Shown here in pieces: positions 55,371-63,633 of a stretch of 64,000 nucleotides of DNA. How positions within the stretch are numbered: position 1 is the first letter of the stretch; each line of letters opens with the position of its first letter. A program made the position numbers and the translations under genes. This DNA is from Pseudomonas chlororaphis subsp. chlororaphis (GTDB lineage Bacteria; Pseudomonadota; Gammaproteobacteria; Pseudomonadales; Pseudomonadaceae): the NCBI RefSeq assembly GCF_003945765.1, contig NZ_CP027712.1, positions 6,634,001 to 6,698,000 on the forward strand. The letters are read 5' to 3'. Under the pieces are notes generated by a model. It saw nothing but the letters and a program-made list of their open reading frames with translations, made no database searches and had not been told where the DNA came from.

Positions 55371-56402
55371 ATGCTGACGATCTACTCGGACGATCACCAC
55401 CTGCACCACGGCCGCTGCGAACTGATCGACGGGCAACTGATGCCCTGCTTCGAAATGCCGTCGCGCGCCGACCACGTGCTGGACCGCGTGAAGTATCGCA
55501 ACCTGGGCCCGGTCGAGGCGCCCAGGGACTTCGGCCTGGGGCCCATCGAGCGCATCCACAGCCGCGCCTACCTGGACTTCTTCAAGGGCGCCTGGGACCG
55601 CTGGGCCGCCCAGGGCATCGACGGCGACCTGCTGCCCTACACCTGGCCGGCGCGCACCCTGCGCAGCGTGATCCCCACCAGCCTGCACGGCCAGCTTGGC
55701 TACTACAGCTTCGACGGCGGCGCGCCGATCACCGCCGGCACCTGGCAGGCGGCCTACAGCGCCGCGCAAGTCGCCCTGACCGCCCAGGCGGTGATCCAGC
55801 GCGGCGCGCGCAGTGCCTTCGCCCTGTGCCGGCCACCGGGACACCATGCCGCCGGCGACCTGATGGGCGGCTACTGCTACCTGAACAACGCGGCCATCGC
55901 CGCCCAGGCCTTCCTTGACCAGGGCCACAAGAAGGTCGCGATCCTCGACGTCGACTATCACCATGGCAACGGCACCCAGTCGATTTTCTACGAACGCAGC
56001 GACGTGCTGTTCACCTCGATCCACGGCCACCCGGAAGCCGAATTCCCGTTCTTCCTGGGGTACGCGGACGAACTCGGCGAAGGTGCCGGCGAGGGCTTCA
56101 ACTTCAACTACCCGCTGCCCGCCGGCAGCGGCTGGGACAGCTGGAGCGCGGCGCTGGAACAGGCCTGCGAGGAAATCCGCCGTTATGGCGCCGACATAGT
56201 GGTCGTATCGCTGGGCGTGGACACCTTCAAGGACGACCCGATCTCGCAGTTCAAGCTCGACAGCCCGGACTACCTGGCCATGGGGCAACGCATTGCCGCC
56301 CTGGGCACGCCGACGCTGTTCGTCATGGAAGGCGGCTACGCCGTGGAAGAGATCGGCATCAACGCCGTCAACGTTCTCGAAGGCTTTCAAAACGCCCAGT
56401 GA
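55371..56402 (+). CDS. Acetylpolyamine aminohydrolase (histone-deacetylase family)
   Basis: A zinc deacetylase of the HDAC superfamily, 343 aa. Active-site motifs are RPPGHHAAGD (tandem His), DVDYHHGNGT (Zn ligands D and H) and GVDTFKDDPISQF (Zn ligand D), with the Tyr in EGGYAVEEIG. The insert typical of AphA/AphB proteins is present. It is followed by a PotF-like binding-protein gene, as for PA0321 and neighbours, so it probably deacetylates imported acetylpolyamines. The ATG at 55371 is chosen by homology (MLTIYSDDHHLHHG). Confidence 0.9.
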   Translation: MLTIYSDDHHLHHGRCELIDGQLMPCFEMPSRADHVLDRVKYRNLGPVEAPRDFGLGPIERIHSRAYLDFFKGAWDRWAAQGIDGDLLPYTWPARTLRSVIPTSLHGQLGYYSFDGGAPITAGTWQAAYSAAQVALTAQAVIQRGARSAFALCRPPGHHAAGDLMGGYCYLNNAAIAAQAFLDQGHKKVAILDVDYHHGNGTQSIFYERSDVLFTSIHGHPEAEFPFFLGYADELGEGAGEGFNFNYPLPAGSGWDSWSAALEQACEEIRRYGADIVVVSLGVDTFKDDPISQFKLDSPDYLAMGQRIAALGTPTLFVMEGGYAVEEIGINAVNVLEGFQNAQ

Positions 56403-56416
56403 AGGAAACCCGCCAC

Positions 56417-57517
56417 ATGAACAGGCTCAAAAGCTACCTCTTGCCCGCGCTCTGCGCGGCGCTGCTGGGCGGTGCCGCACAGGCTGAAGAGCGCACCCTG
56501 CGCGTCTACAACTGGTTCGACTACATCACCCCCAAGGCCCTGGAAGACTTCAAGGCCGAGAACAGCCAGGTCAAGCTGGTCTACGACATCTTCGACACCA
56601 ACGAGGCGCTGGAAGCCAAACTGCTGACCGGCAACTCCGGCTACGACGTGGTGGTGCCATCCAACGTGTTCCTCGCCAAGCAGATCGAGGCCGGGGTGTT
56701 CCAGCCGCTGGACCGCAGCAAGCTGCCGAACTGGAACCACCTCGATCCCAAGCTGATGCAGCTGATCGAGGCCAACGACCCGGGCAACCAGTTCGCCGTG
56801 CCCTACATGTACGGCACTATCCTGATCGGCTTCAACCCAGCCAAGGTCAAGGCCGCCCTCGGCGAGAACGCGCCGGTGGACAGCTGGGACCTGATCTTCA
56901 AGGAAGAGAACATCAGCAAGCTCAAGCAGTGCGGCGTGGCCCTGCTCGACTCGCCGTCGGAGATCCTGCCGCTGGCCCTGCAGCACCTGGGCCTGGACCC
57001 CAACAGCAAGCAGCCGGCGGACTACGCCAAGGCCGAAGCGCTGCTGCTGAAGATCCGCCCCTACGTCACCTACTTCCACTCGTCCAAGTACATGGCCGAC
57101 ATCGCCAATGGCGATATCTGCGTGGCGGTGGGGTATTCCGGCAGCTTCTCCCAGGCCGCCAACCGCGCCAAGGAAGCCAAGAACGGCGTGGTGGTGGACA
57201 TGCGCCTGCCCAAGGAAGGGGCGCCGATCTGGTTCGACATGCTGGCGATCCCCAAAGGGGCGAAGAACCCGGACGATGCCTACCGCTTCATCAACTACCT
57301 GCTGCAGCCGAAGGTGATCGCCCCGGTCAGCGACTTCGTCGGCTACCCGAACCCGAACAAGGACGCCACTGAGCGGGTCGATCCGTCGATCCGCAACAAC
57401 CCCAACCTGTACCCGACCGACGCGGCGATGAGCACGCTGTACACCCTGCGGCCGCTACCTCGCGACGCGGAACGGGCACGGACCCGGGCCTGGACCAAGA
57501 TCAAGGCCGGGACCTGA
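56417..57517 (+). CDS. Polyamine ABC transporter substrate-binding protein (PotF/SpuD-like)
   Basis: 366 aa with signal peptide (ending AAQA near residue 22). PotD/PotF-family motifs are LRVYNWFDYITPKALEDF, SGYDVVVPSNVFLAKQI, CVAVGYSGSFSQA and FVGYPNPNKDA. AAGGAA lies about 9 bases before the ATG. It directly follows the acetylpolyamine deacetylase gene (14-base gap), with no permease genes after it, so it must share an ABC transporter encoded elsewhere. Confidence 0.9.
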   Translation: MNRLKSYLLPALCAALLGGAAQAEERTLRVYNWFDYITPKALEDFKAENSQVKLVYDIFDTNEALEAKLLTGNSGYDVVVPSNVFLAKQIEAGVFQPLDRSKLPNWNHLDPKLMQLIEANDPGNQFAVPYMYGTILIGFNPAKVKAALGENAPVDSWDLIFKEENISKLKQCGVALLDSPSEILPLALQHLGLDPNSKQPADYAKAEALLLKIRPYVTYFHSSKYMADIANGDICVAVGYSGSFSQAANRAKEAKNGVVVDMRLPKEGAPIWFDMLAIPKGAKNPDDAYRFINYLLQPKVIAPVSDFVGYPNPNKDATERVDPSIRNNPNLYPTDAAMSTLYTLRPLPRDAERARTRAWTKIKAGT

Positions 57518-57545
57518 TTACCCGGTTCTTCCGTGGGAACGAAGC

Positions 57546-57630
57546 TTGCTCGCGATAGCCGCGCAGCGGCGATCTGGCCGCTATACCGCACCATCGTTTA
57601 CGCCCTTCGCGGGCAAGCCTCGCTCCTACA
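57546..57630. repeat. 85-bp compound repeat, copy 2 (inverted)
   Basis: Reverse complement of the element at 52055-52139: starts TTGCTCGCGATAGCCGCGCA and ends GCAAGCCTCGCTCCTACA. It lies between convergent genes. Confidence 0.8.
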
Positions 57631-57651
57631 GAAGCTTGGATACACGGCGTT

Positions 57652-58863
57652 TCAGCACCCCGTCAGCCCTTGCGGTTGACGCTCCTCGGCAAAGAACCAC
57701 GGCCGCAGGCGCACGCCTACGCCATTGCCGATAAAGGCCGCTACCAGCCACAGCCAGCCGTGCAGGCTGCCGGAGGCGATACCGCTGAAGTAGGCGCCGA
57801 TGTTGCAGCCGTAGGCCAGGCGCGCACCGTAACCCAGCAGCAAACCACCAATCACCGCCGCCACCAGCGAGCGCGCGGGAATCTTCAGGCTTGGCGCGAA
57901 ACGCCCGGCCAGGCCCGCCGCCAGCAAGGCGCCGAAGACGATGCCGATATCCATCACGCTGGTGATGTCCTGCCACACCGGCGCGGCCAGGGCCTTGGCG
58001 TTCGCCGCGCCCTGCCAGAACACCCAGCTGCCGACATCCACCCCCAGCCCGCTGGCGACCTTGGCGCCCCACAGGGCAAACGCCGAGGTGATGCCCCAGG
58101 GCCGTCCGGCCAGGGCCAGGGTGGCGAAGTTCAACAGGGCCAGGGCGACCGCGCCCCACACCAGCGGCCAGGGCCCGCGCAGCAGGCGGCGCCAGCCCTG
58201 GTGCGCGCTGTCGACCGGCGCTTCCAGCGTGCCGTGGCGGCTCTTCTCCAGGCGTACCGTAACCAGGGCGATCAGGGCGAACAGACCGAGGCTGAGCCCC
58301 AATGCCGGCGCTACGCCGAAGCGCTGCACGATGGACACCGGCGGCAGCGACGGCAAGGCGAACCACCAGTCCACATGGTGGGTGGCGATCAGCGAACCGC
58401 AGATGAAAAACAGCAGGGTCACCAGCATCCGCGCGTTACCGCCGCCCACGGTAAACAGCGTGCCGGACGCGCAACCGCCGCCCAGCTGCATGCCGATGCC
58501 GAAGATGAACGCACCGACAATCACCGAGACCCCGGCCGGCGCCACCAGCCCCGTGACCGGCGAACCGAACAGGCTGCCCGCGCCCAGGGCCGGGAAGAAC
58601 AGCAGCACCGCCAGCGCCAGCATGACCATCTGCGCCCGCAGGCCGGCGCCGCGACGATCGCGGATAAACACCCGCCAGGCCGAAGTGAAACCGAAGGCGG
58701 CGTGATACAGAGTCAGGCCCAGGGCCGCGCCCAGCAGCAACAGCCACACCTGGCGCGAGCCGACCTGGGCCTGCAGGAATACAGCGCCGGCCAGCAGCAC
58801 GATCAAAGCGAACAAGGGCGCGCCGAACTTGCGTTCGGGCGTCGCGGAAAGAGTCAGGCTCAT
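57652..58863 (-). CDS. YeeE/YedE-family sulfur-compound transporter
   Basis: 403 aa, about ten helices in two inverted halves. The conserved pore cysteines are visible in GCASGTLFTVGGGNAR (first half) and YGCNIGAYFSGIASGSLHGW (second half), as in TsuA/YeeE thiosulfate transporters. The usual TusA-like partner (YeeD/TsuB) is not adjacent. The ATG at 58863 is preferred; a TTG 21 bases upstream is open. Confidence 0.88.
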   Translation of the reverse strand: MSLTLSATPERKFGAPLFALIVLLAGAVFLQAQVGSRQVWLLLLGAALGLTLYHAAFGFTSAWRVFIRDRRGAGLRAQMVMLALAVLLFFPALGAGSLFGSPVTGLVAPAGVSVIVGAFIFGIGMQLGGGCASGTLFTVGGGNARMLVTLLFFICGSLIATHHVDWWFALPSLPPVSIVQRFGVAPALGLSLGLFALIALVTVRLEKSRHGTLEAPVDSAHQGWRRLLRGPWPLVWGAVALALLNFATLALAGRPWGITSAFALWGAKVASGLGVDVGSWVFWQGAANAKALAAPVWQDITSVMDIGIVFGALLAAGLAGRFAPSLKIPARSLVAAVIGGLLLGYGARLAYGCNIGAYFSGIASGSLHGWLWLVAAFIGNGVGVRLRPWFFAEERQPQGLTGC

Positions 58864-58902
58864 AAGGGTTCTCGGCAAAGACAATGGCCGCGAGTATAGC
58901 CG

Positions 58903-60465
58903 TCACACGCCCCAGGCCCGGCGCAGACGCTCCAGGGCACAGGCGATATCGGCTTCGGGCACCGCGGCGAAGCCCAGCACCAGGCCAGCGCGCTGGTCCG
59001 CCGGCTGGGGCGAGTCCGGCAGCCAGTAGTTGCTCAGGCCGTTGATCTCGACATCCACGGCGGCGGCCTGCGCCACCAGTTCGCGCTCCCGCGCCAGGCT
59101 CTGCACCGGGATCGTCAGGTGCAGGCCCGCCGCCACATTCGGTAACTTGCCCACCCCGGGGATATCCACAGGCCAGCCGGCCAGCAAGGCGTTGCGCCGA
59201 CTCAGGGCGGCGCGGCGCATGCGCCGGATATGCCGCTGGAAATGCCCGGCGGCCATGAACTCGGCCATCACCGCCTGGGTGCTGACCTCGGAATGGCGCA
59301 CATCCACCGCCCGGCGCTGAGCGAAGGGTTGCACCAGCGCCGGTGGCAGCACCAGGTAACCCAGGCGCAAGGCCGGGAACGCGACCTTGCCGAAGGTGCC
59401 GACGTACAGCACCCGGCCCTGCCGGTCGAGCGCCGCCAAGGGGGCCAGCGGCGCGCCGCTGTAGCGGTACTCGCCGTCATAGTCGTCCTCGACTATCCAG
59501 CCGTTGGTGCGCTCGGCCCAGGCCAGCAGTTCCAGGCGCCGGGCCAGGCTCAGGGTGACCCCGGTGGGGTACTGATGGGACGGCGTAACGTAGGCCAGTC
59601 GGCAATCGCTCAGGGCTGCCAGCGCCCCGCAGTCGAAGCCCTCGTTATCCACGGCCACCCCGTGCAGGCGCGCGCCGGCAATCGCAAAGGCATGCCCCGC
59701 CGCCCGATAGCCGGGGTTTTCCACAGCCACGCCGTCGCCAGGGTTCACCAGCAACTGTGCACAAAGGCTTATGCCCTGTTGTGCACCACTGGTGATCACA
59801 ATTTGTTCAGCCGTGCATTGCATGCCGCGCGAACTGCGCAAGTAGGCGGCGATCAATCCGCGCAGGCGCTCCTCGCCGGCCGAATCGCCATAACACAGCT
59901 GGCCCAGATCCGGTTTGCGCCAGAAAGCCGCATTCAGCTTGGCCCAGACCTCGAACGGAAACAGATCGAAGGCCGGAATCCCCACCCGAAAAGCCCGTGG
60001 CGGACCGCTTTGCGAAGTCGCCAAATGGTGCTGTTCGACCCGCTCCAACGCCTCGCTGTGGATAACTTTACTGGATGTAATCCCAGGCAAACCCGGGCAT
60101 TTTGTGGATAACCCTGTGGGTAAGCCTGGTGATAACCCTGTGGATACTTTTGTGGATAAATTTCTCGCCGACTTTTTGATCGGCAGCCGGCTCTCGGGCA
60201 ATTGCGCCACATAGGTGCCATCGCCCACCCGGCCTTCGATAAAACCTTCGGCGTACAGCTGGTCGTAGGCGCGCACCACGCTGTTGCGGGAAATCTCCAG
60301 GGCCGCCGCCAGGTCGCGGCTGGCCGGCAGGCGCGTGCCGCTGGCCAGCCGGCCGTCCAGCACCCGCTGGCGCAAGGCCTGGTACAGCTGGCGGCTGAGC
60401 CCCTGGCCGCGGTCCAGCTCGATACCGGCGGGGTTGAAGGAAAGCGGCAATGTCGGGCTGTTCAT
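58903..60465 (-). CDS. MocR-family GntR/aminotransferase regulator
   Basis: 520 aa. The N-terminal GntR winged helix (LSRQLYQALRQRVLDGRLAS to GDGTYVAQLPESRL) is joined by a long linker (about residues 95-145) to a fold-type I aminotransferase domain with EDDYDGEYRYSG and PLP-site GTFGKVAFPALRLGY. Such regulators (PdxR, GabR type) sense PLP-linked ligands. It is divergent from paiB, which is a likely target. The linker is odd: it reads L-S-T-K repeats built from rare TTA codons because the DNA carries a cluster of DnaA boxes. Confidence 0.92.
   Translation of the reverse strand: MNSPTLPLSFNPAGIELDRGQGLSRQLYQALRQRVLDGRLASGTRLPASRDLAAALEISRNSVVRAYDQLYAEGFIEGRVGDGTYVAQLPESRLPIKKSARNLSTKVSTGLSPGLPTGLSTKCPGLPGITSSKVIHSEALERVEQHHLATSQSGPPRAFRVGIPAFDLFPFEVWAKLNAAFWRKPDLGQLCYGDSAGEERLRGLIAAYLRSSRGMQCTAEQIVITSGAQQGISLCAQLLVNPGDGVAVENPGYRAAGHAFAIAGARLHGVAVDNEGFDCGALAALSDCRLAYVTPSHQYPTGVTLSLARRLELLAWAERTNGWIVEDDYDGEYRYSGAPLAPLAALDRQGRVLYVGTFGKVAFPALRLGYLVLPPALVQPFAQRRAVDVRHSEVSTQAVMAEFMAAGHFQRHIRRMRRAALSRRNALLAGWPVDIPGVGKLPNVAAGLHLTIPVQSLARERELVAQAAAVDVEINGLSNYWLPDSPQPADQRAGLVLGFAAVPEADIACALERLRRAWGV
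60057..60159. other. Cluster of five DnaA boxes inside the MocR linker
   Basis: Three perfect copies of TGTGGATAA (complement TTATCCACA, the DnaA 9-mer) at 60057-60065, 60103-60111 and 60151-60159. Two one-mismatch copies lie at 60115-60123 (TGTGGGTAA) and 60139-60147 (TGTGGATAC). All face the same way within 103 bp. A sixth one-mismatch box lies at 59645-59653 on the other strand. Confidence 0.85.
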
Positions 60466-60584
60466 GGACTCCCCCGGCCGGCTGAATGGACCCGCCAATG
60501 GACCTATGAAAATGACTGAAGATGGCTCTTACAACAGACCAATAGCCTGCCTAGGATGCAGCCATTCGCCAAGGATATTTTTCC

Positions 60585-61220
60585 ATGTACCTACCCCGCG
60601 CTTTCGCCGAAGAAGACCTGCCTACCCTGCACCAGCTGATCGGGGAAACCCGCCTTGCCACCCTGGTGACCTACGGGGAGCGCGGCCTGCAGGCCAATCA
60701 CCTGCCGCTGTCGTTCGCCCCGGACCAGGGCCCGTACGGCACCCTCTACGGCCACCTGGCCAGGGCCAACCCGCAATGGCAGGAACTGGCCAGCGGCGCC
60801 GAGGCGCTGCTGATCTTCCAGGGCGCCGAAGCCTACGTCAGCCCGTCGCTGTACCCGAGCAAGGCCGAGCACGGCAAAGTGGTGCCGACCTGGAACTACG
60901 TGAGCGTGCATGCCTACGGCGTGGCCGAGGTGTTCCACGATCCGCAGCGCATCCGCGAAGTGGTCAGCGCCCTGACCGACCAGCATGAAGCCGGCCGCGC
61001 CAGCCCCTGGAAATTCGAGGACGCCCCCGCCGAGTTCATGGACAGCATGCTGCGCGCCATCGTCGGCTTCGCCCTGCCGATCCAGCGCCTGGAGGGCAAG
61101 CGCAAACTCAGCCAGAACCGCACCGCCGCCGACATCGCCAGCGTGCGCGAAGGGTTGGCCGCCAGCGCCGATCCCCATGACCAGAGCATTTCCCAACTGA
61201 TGCGCCAGGAGCAGCCATGA
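60585..61220 (+). CDS. PaiB-family FMN-binding regulator
   Basis: 211 aa with the PaiB/FMN-binding split-barrel pattern: YLPRAFAEEDLPTLHQLI, ANHLPLSFAPD, YVSPSLYPSKAEHGKVVPTW and WNYVSVHAYG. In Bacillus, PaiB is linked to the polyamine acetyltransferase PaiA; here too a GNAT gene follows, overlapping by 4 bases (ATGA). It is divergent from the MocR gene. Confidence 0.88.
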   Translation: MYLPRAFAEEDLPTLHQLIGETRLATLVTYGERGLQANHLPLSFAPDQGPYGTLYGHLARANPQWQELASGAEALLIFQGAEAYVSPSLYPSKAEHGKVVPTWNYVSVHAYGVAEVFHDPQRIREVVSALTDQHEAGRASPWKFEDAPAEFMDSMLRAIVGFALPIQRLEGKRKLSQNRTAADIASVREGLAASADPHDQSISQLMRQEQP

Positions 61221-61663
61221 GCCAGATCCAGATTCGTTCCGTCACCGCCGCTGACCACGCAGCCTGGCTGCCGCTGTGGCAGGCCTACCTGCGTTTCTAC
61301 GAGACCGAGCTGGCCGACGCGGTCACCCGCAGCACCTGGCAGCGCTTCCTCGATCCCGCCGAGCCGACCCACGCCGCCCTGGCCTGGGACGGCGAGCAGG
61401 CGGTGGGCATGGTGCATTTCATCTACCATCGCTCCAACTGGAGCATCGAGAACTCCTGCTACCTGCAGGACTTGCTGGTGGTCCCGGAGCAACGCGGCAC
61501 CGGCGTCGGTCGCCAACTGATCGAATTCGTCTACGCCACCGCCAAGGCCGACGGCTGCTGCAAGGTCCACTGGCTGACCCACGAAACCAACGCCACCGCC
61601 ATCCAGCTCTACGAGCGGATCGCCGAACGCCCGGGTTTCATTCAATTTCGCAAAGCCCTTTAA
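61217..61663 (+). CDS. GNAT-family N-acetyltransferase
   Basis: 148 aa. The acetyl-CoA motif is in LLVVPEQRGTGVGRQLIEFV (motif A, R/Q-x-x-G-x-G/A), followed by VHWLTHETNATAIQLYERI. It overlaps paiB by 4 bases (ATGA), so it is translationally coupled. The substrate is unknown; polyamines or small amines are possible given paiB. Confidence 0.9.
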   Translation: MSQIQIRSVTAADHAAWLPLWQAYLRFYETELADAVTRSTWQRFLDPAEPTHAALAWDGEQAVGMVHFIYHRSNWSIENSCYLQDLLVVPEQRGTGVGRQLIEFVYATAKADGCCKVHWLTHETNATAIQLYERIAERPGFIQFRKAL

Positions 61664-61681
61664 GTGTTCAAGGAGAACCCC

Positions 61682-62353
61682 ATGCCGACCTCACTCGCCG
61701 ACTGGAAAGGCGTGCCGCCGCCGTCGACCACCCTGCTCGAAGGGCACTTTATCCGCCTGGAAAAACTCGACCCGGCGCGCCACGCCGACGACCTGTGGCA
61801 CGCCTTCCAGGGCCCGGGCGCCGACCCCAGGCTGTGGGACTACCTGCCCTACGGGCCCTTTACCGAGCGCAGCGCCTTCAATGACTGGCTGAACAACCAT
61901 GCGGCCAACAGCGACCCGTATTTCTTCAGCGTGGTCGACCGGGCCAGCGGCCAGGTGCAGGGCCTGCTCAGCCTGATGTCGATCGTCCCGGCCCAGGGCC
62001 GCATCGAGATCGGCCACGTCACCTTCGGCGCACCCATGCAACGCTCGCCCAAGAGCACCGAAGCGGTGTACCTGCTGGCCAAGGAAGCCTTCGCCCTGGG
62101 CTATCGCCGCCTGGAGTGGAAGTGCAACAACGCCAACGCCCGCTCGCGTTATGCGGCCGAGCGCCTGGGTTTCAGTTTCGAAGGGGTGTTCCGCCAGCAC
62201 ATGGTGGTCAAGGGCCAGAACCGCGATACCGCCTGGTTCTCGATCCTCGATTCCGAATGGCCGAAGGTCGGCGCCGGGTTCGAGCGCTGGTTGAGCGAGG
62301 ACAACCAGAGCGGCTCGGGGCAGTTGAAAGGGTTGGCGGAGTGCCGAGGGTAA
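61682..62353 (+). CDS. GNAT-family acetyltransferase (RimJ/RimL type)
   Basis: 223 aa. Resembles RimL-like acetyltransferases: LEGHFIRLEKLDPARHADDL, EIGHVTFGAPMQRSPKSTEA, RLEWKCNNANARSRYAAERL and GFSFEGVFRQHMVVKGQNRD. AAGGAG lies 7 bases before the ATG. It is 18 bases after the preceding GNAT gene, in one operon. Confidence 0.9.
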   Translation: MPTSLADWKGVPPPSTTLLEGHFIRLEKLDPARHADDLWHAFQGPGADPRLWDYLPYGPFTERSAFNDWLNNHAANSDPYFFSVVDRASGQVQGLLSLMSIVPAQGRIEIGHVTFGAPMQRSPKSTEAVYLLAKEAFALGYRRLEWKCNNANARSRYAAERLGFSFEGVFRQHMVVKGQNRDTAWFSILDSEWPKVGAGFERWLSEDNQSGSGQLKGLAECRG

Positions 62354-62355
62354 GC

Positions 62356-62437
62356 CTGCGATAGACCCGCAGGGTCTCCGGCGGTTGCAGGATCCCCGCG
62401 AGCGTGCCGCTCGATCGCAGCCTTCGGCAGCGGCTAC
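62356..62437. repeat. REP element (family A), tandem copy 1
   Basis: From GCCTGCGATAGACCCGCAGG to GCAGCCTTCGGCAGCGGCTA; the left arm is shortened. Confidence 0.8.
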
Positions 62438-62482
62438 ACAAAGCATGAGCACGACTCCATTATCGTGCCTGGCACTGCCCCT

Positions 62483-62581
62483 GTAGCCGCTGGCGCAGCC
62501 TGCGATAGACCCGCAGGGTCTTTGGCGGTTGCAAGATCCCCGCGAGCGTGCCGCTCGATCGCAGCCTTCGGCAGCGGCTAC
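62483..62581. repeat. REP element (family A), tandem copy 2
   Basis: Almost the same sequence as copy 1 (GCGATAGACCCGCAGGGTCT, CCCCGCGAGCGTGCCGCTCG) with a full left arm GTAGCCGCTGGCGCAGCCTG. The two copies are about 144 bases apart, and both are followed by ACAWAAAGCAT-like sequence. Confidence 0.8.
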
Positions 62582-62622
62582 ATAAAGCATCGAGCATGGT
62601 CGGGATATAGGAGTCGCACGGT

Positions 62623-63558
62623 TTAGGCCAGCTGCTGCGCCAGCACCGCAATGTGCTCCGGCCCGATACCGCAGCAACCGCCCAGGTGGCTGGCGCCGCG
62701 TTGCCGCCAGTCGGCCGCCCATTGCAGGTAACCCGGCGGGTCGAGGTCGTCGCGCAGCGGGTCGAGGCCATCGTTGGCCGTGGCTTCTTTCGGTTGCGGC
62801 GGGAAGGCGTTGGCGTAGGCGCCGATATGGATCTTCACCCCCAGCCGCTCGAAGGTTGCCCGCGCCGCGTCGATCGCCGCGCCTATCACTTCCGGCTGGC
62901 TGCAATTGAACAGCAGGGTTTCCACCCCCAGCTCGGCGGCCACCGCCGCCGCGTCCGCCACCGGCTCGCCGGAGCGCAGGCGTGGCACCTGGTCAGGGTT
63001 CTCATCGTGCAAGGTGAACGATAGCCAGAAGGGTTTGCCGTCCTTGGGCAGGCCGGCGTGGATCGCCCGCGCCTCGACCGTGGAGCTCTGGGTTTCCGCC
63101 AGCCACAGGTCGACATGCGGGGCCAGGCCGTTGACCAGCGGTGCCAGCAACTCGGCGGCACGACCGGCCTCGAACAGGTCCGGGCGATAGGAGCCGAACA
63201 GCGGCGGTAGCGAACCGGCTACCCGCACCGGTTTGCCGGAAGCCTGTACCGCGCGCCGCGCCAGTTCGCCGGCCAACGCCGCCAGCGCCTGGCCTTCGGC
63301 GGCAAAACGCGCTTCGCCGATGTGGAACGGCACCACTGCGTAGCTGTTGCTGGTGATGACGTTGGCACCGCTTTCGATATAAGCCGCATGCACCGCTTCC
63401 ACTGCCTGCGGTGCTTCGCTCAGGGCCAGCGCCGACCACTCGGGCTGCCTGAACGGCGCCCCGCGGCGTTGCAGTTCACGACCCATGCCGCCATCCAGAA
63501 TTACCCTGCTTTCTGCGCCCATATGCTTTTTTCTCATATGCTTATGAAAATAACTCAC
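62623..63558 (-). CDS. Homocysteine S-methyltransferase family protein
   Basis: Up to 311 aa; the start could also be ATG 63537 or 63522 (MGAESRV), the last giving a compact N-terminus. It shows VILDGGMGRELQRRG, NVITSNSYAVVPFHI, the Zn ligand NCSQPEVI and the C-terminal GGCCGIGPEHI double Cys. It uses S-methylmethionine or a similar donor to make methionine. It is divergent from an amino-acid ABC binding protein, which may supply the donor. Confidence 0.92.
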   Translation of the reverse strand: MSYFHKHMRKKHMGAESRVILDGGMGRELQRRGAPFRQPEWSALALSEAPQAVEAVHAAYIESGANVITSNSYAVVPFHIGEARFAAEGQALAALAGELARRAVQASGKPVRVAGSLPPLFGSYRPDLFEAGRAAELLAPLVNGLAPHVDLWLAETQSSTVEARAIHAGLPKDGKPFWLSFTLHDENPDQVPRLRSGEPVADAAAVAAELGVETLLFNCSQPEVIGAAIDAARATFERLGVKIHIGAYANAFPPQPKEATANDGLDPLRDDLDPPGYLQWAADWRQRGASHLGGCCGIGPEHIAVLAQQLA

Positions 63559-63633
63559 TACCTGAGTCGTTCTTATAACTATTTAATACGCACCATTCAG
63601 TTAATAACAACTTTTTTTCTGCCCGGGATTCCA

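Noticed and set aside
60000..60200. A chromosomal or plasmid replication origin at the DnaA-box cluster
   Set aside because: It lies inside an intact regulator gene, with no adjacent dnaA, dnaN or rep gene and no obvious AT-rich unwinding element; titration or regulation is more plausible.
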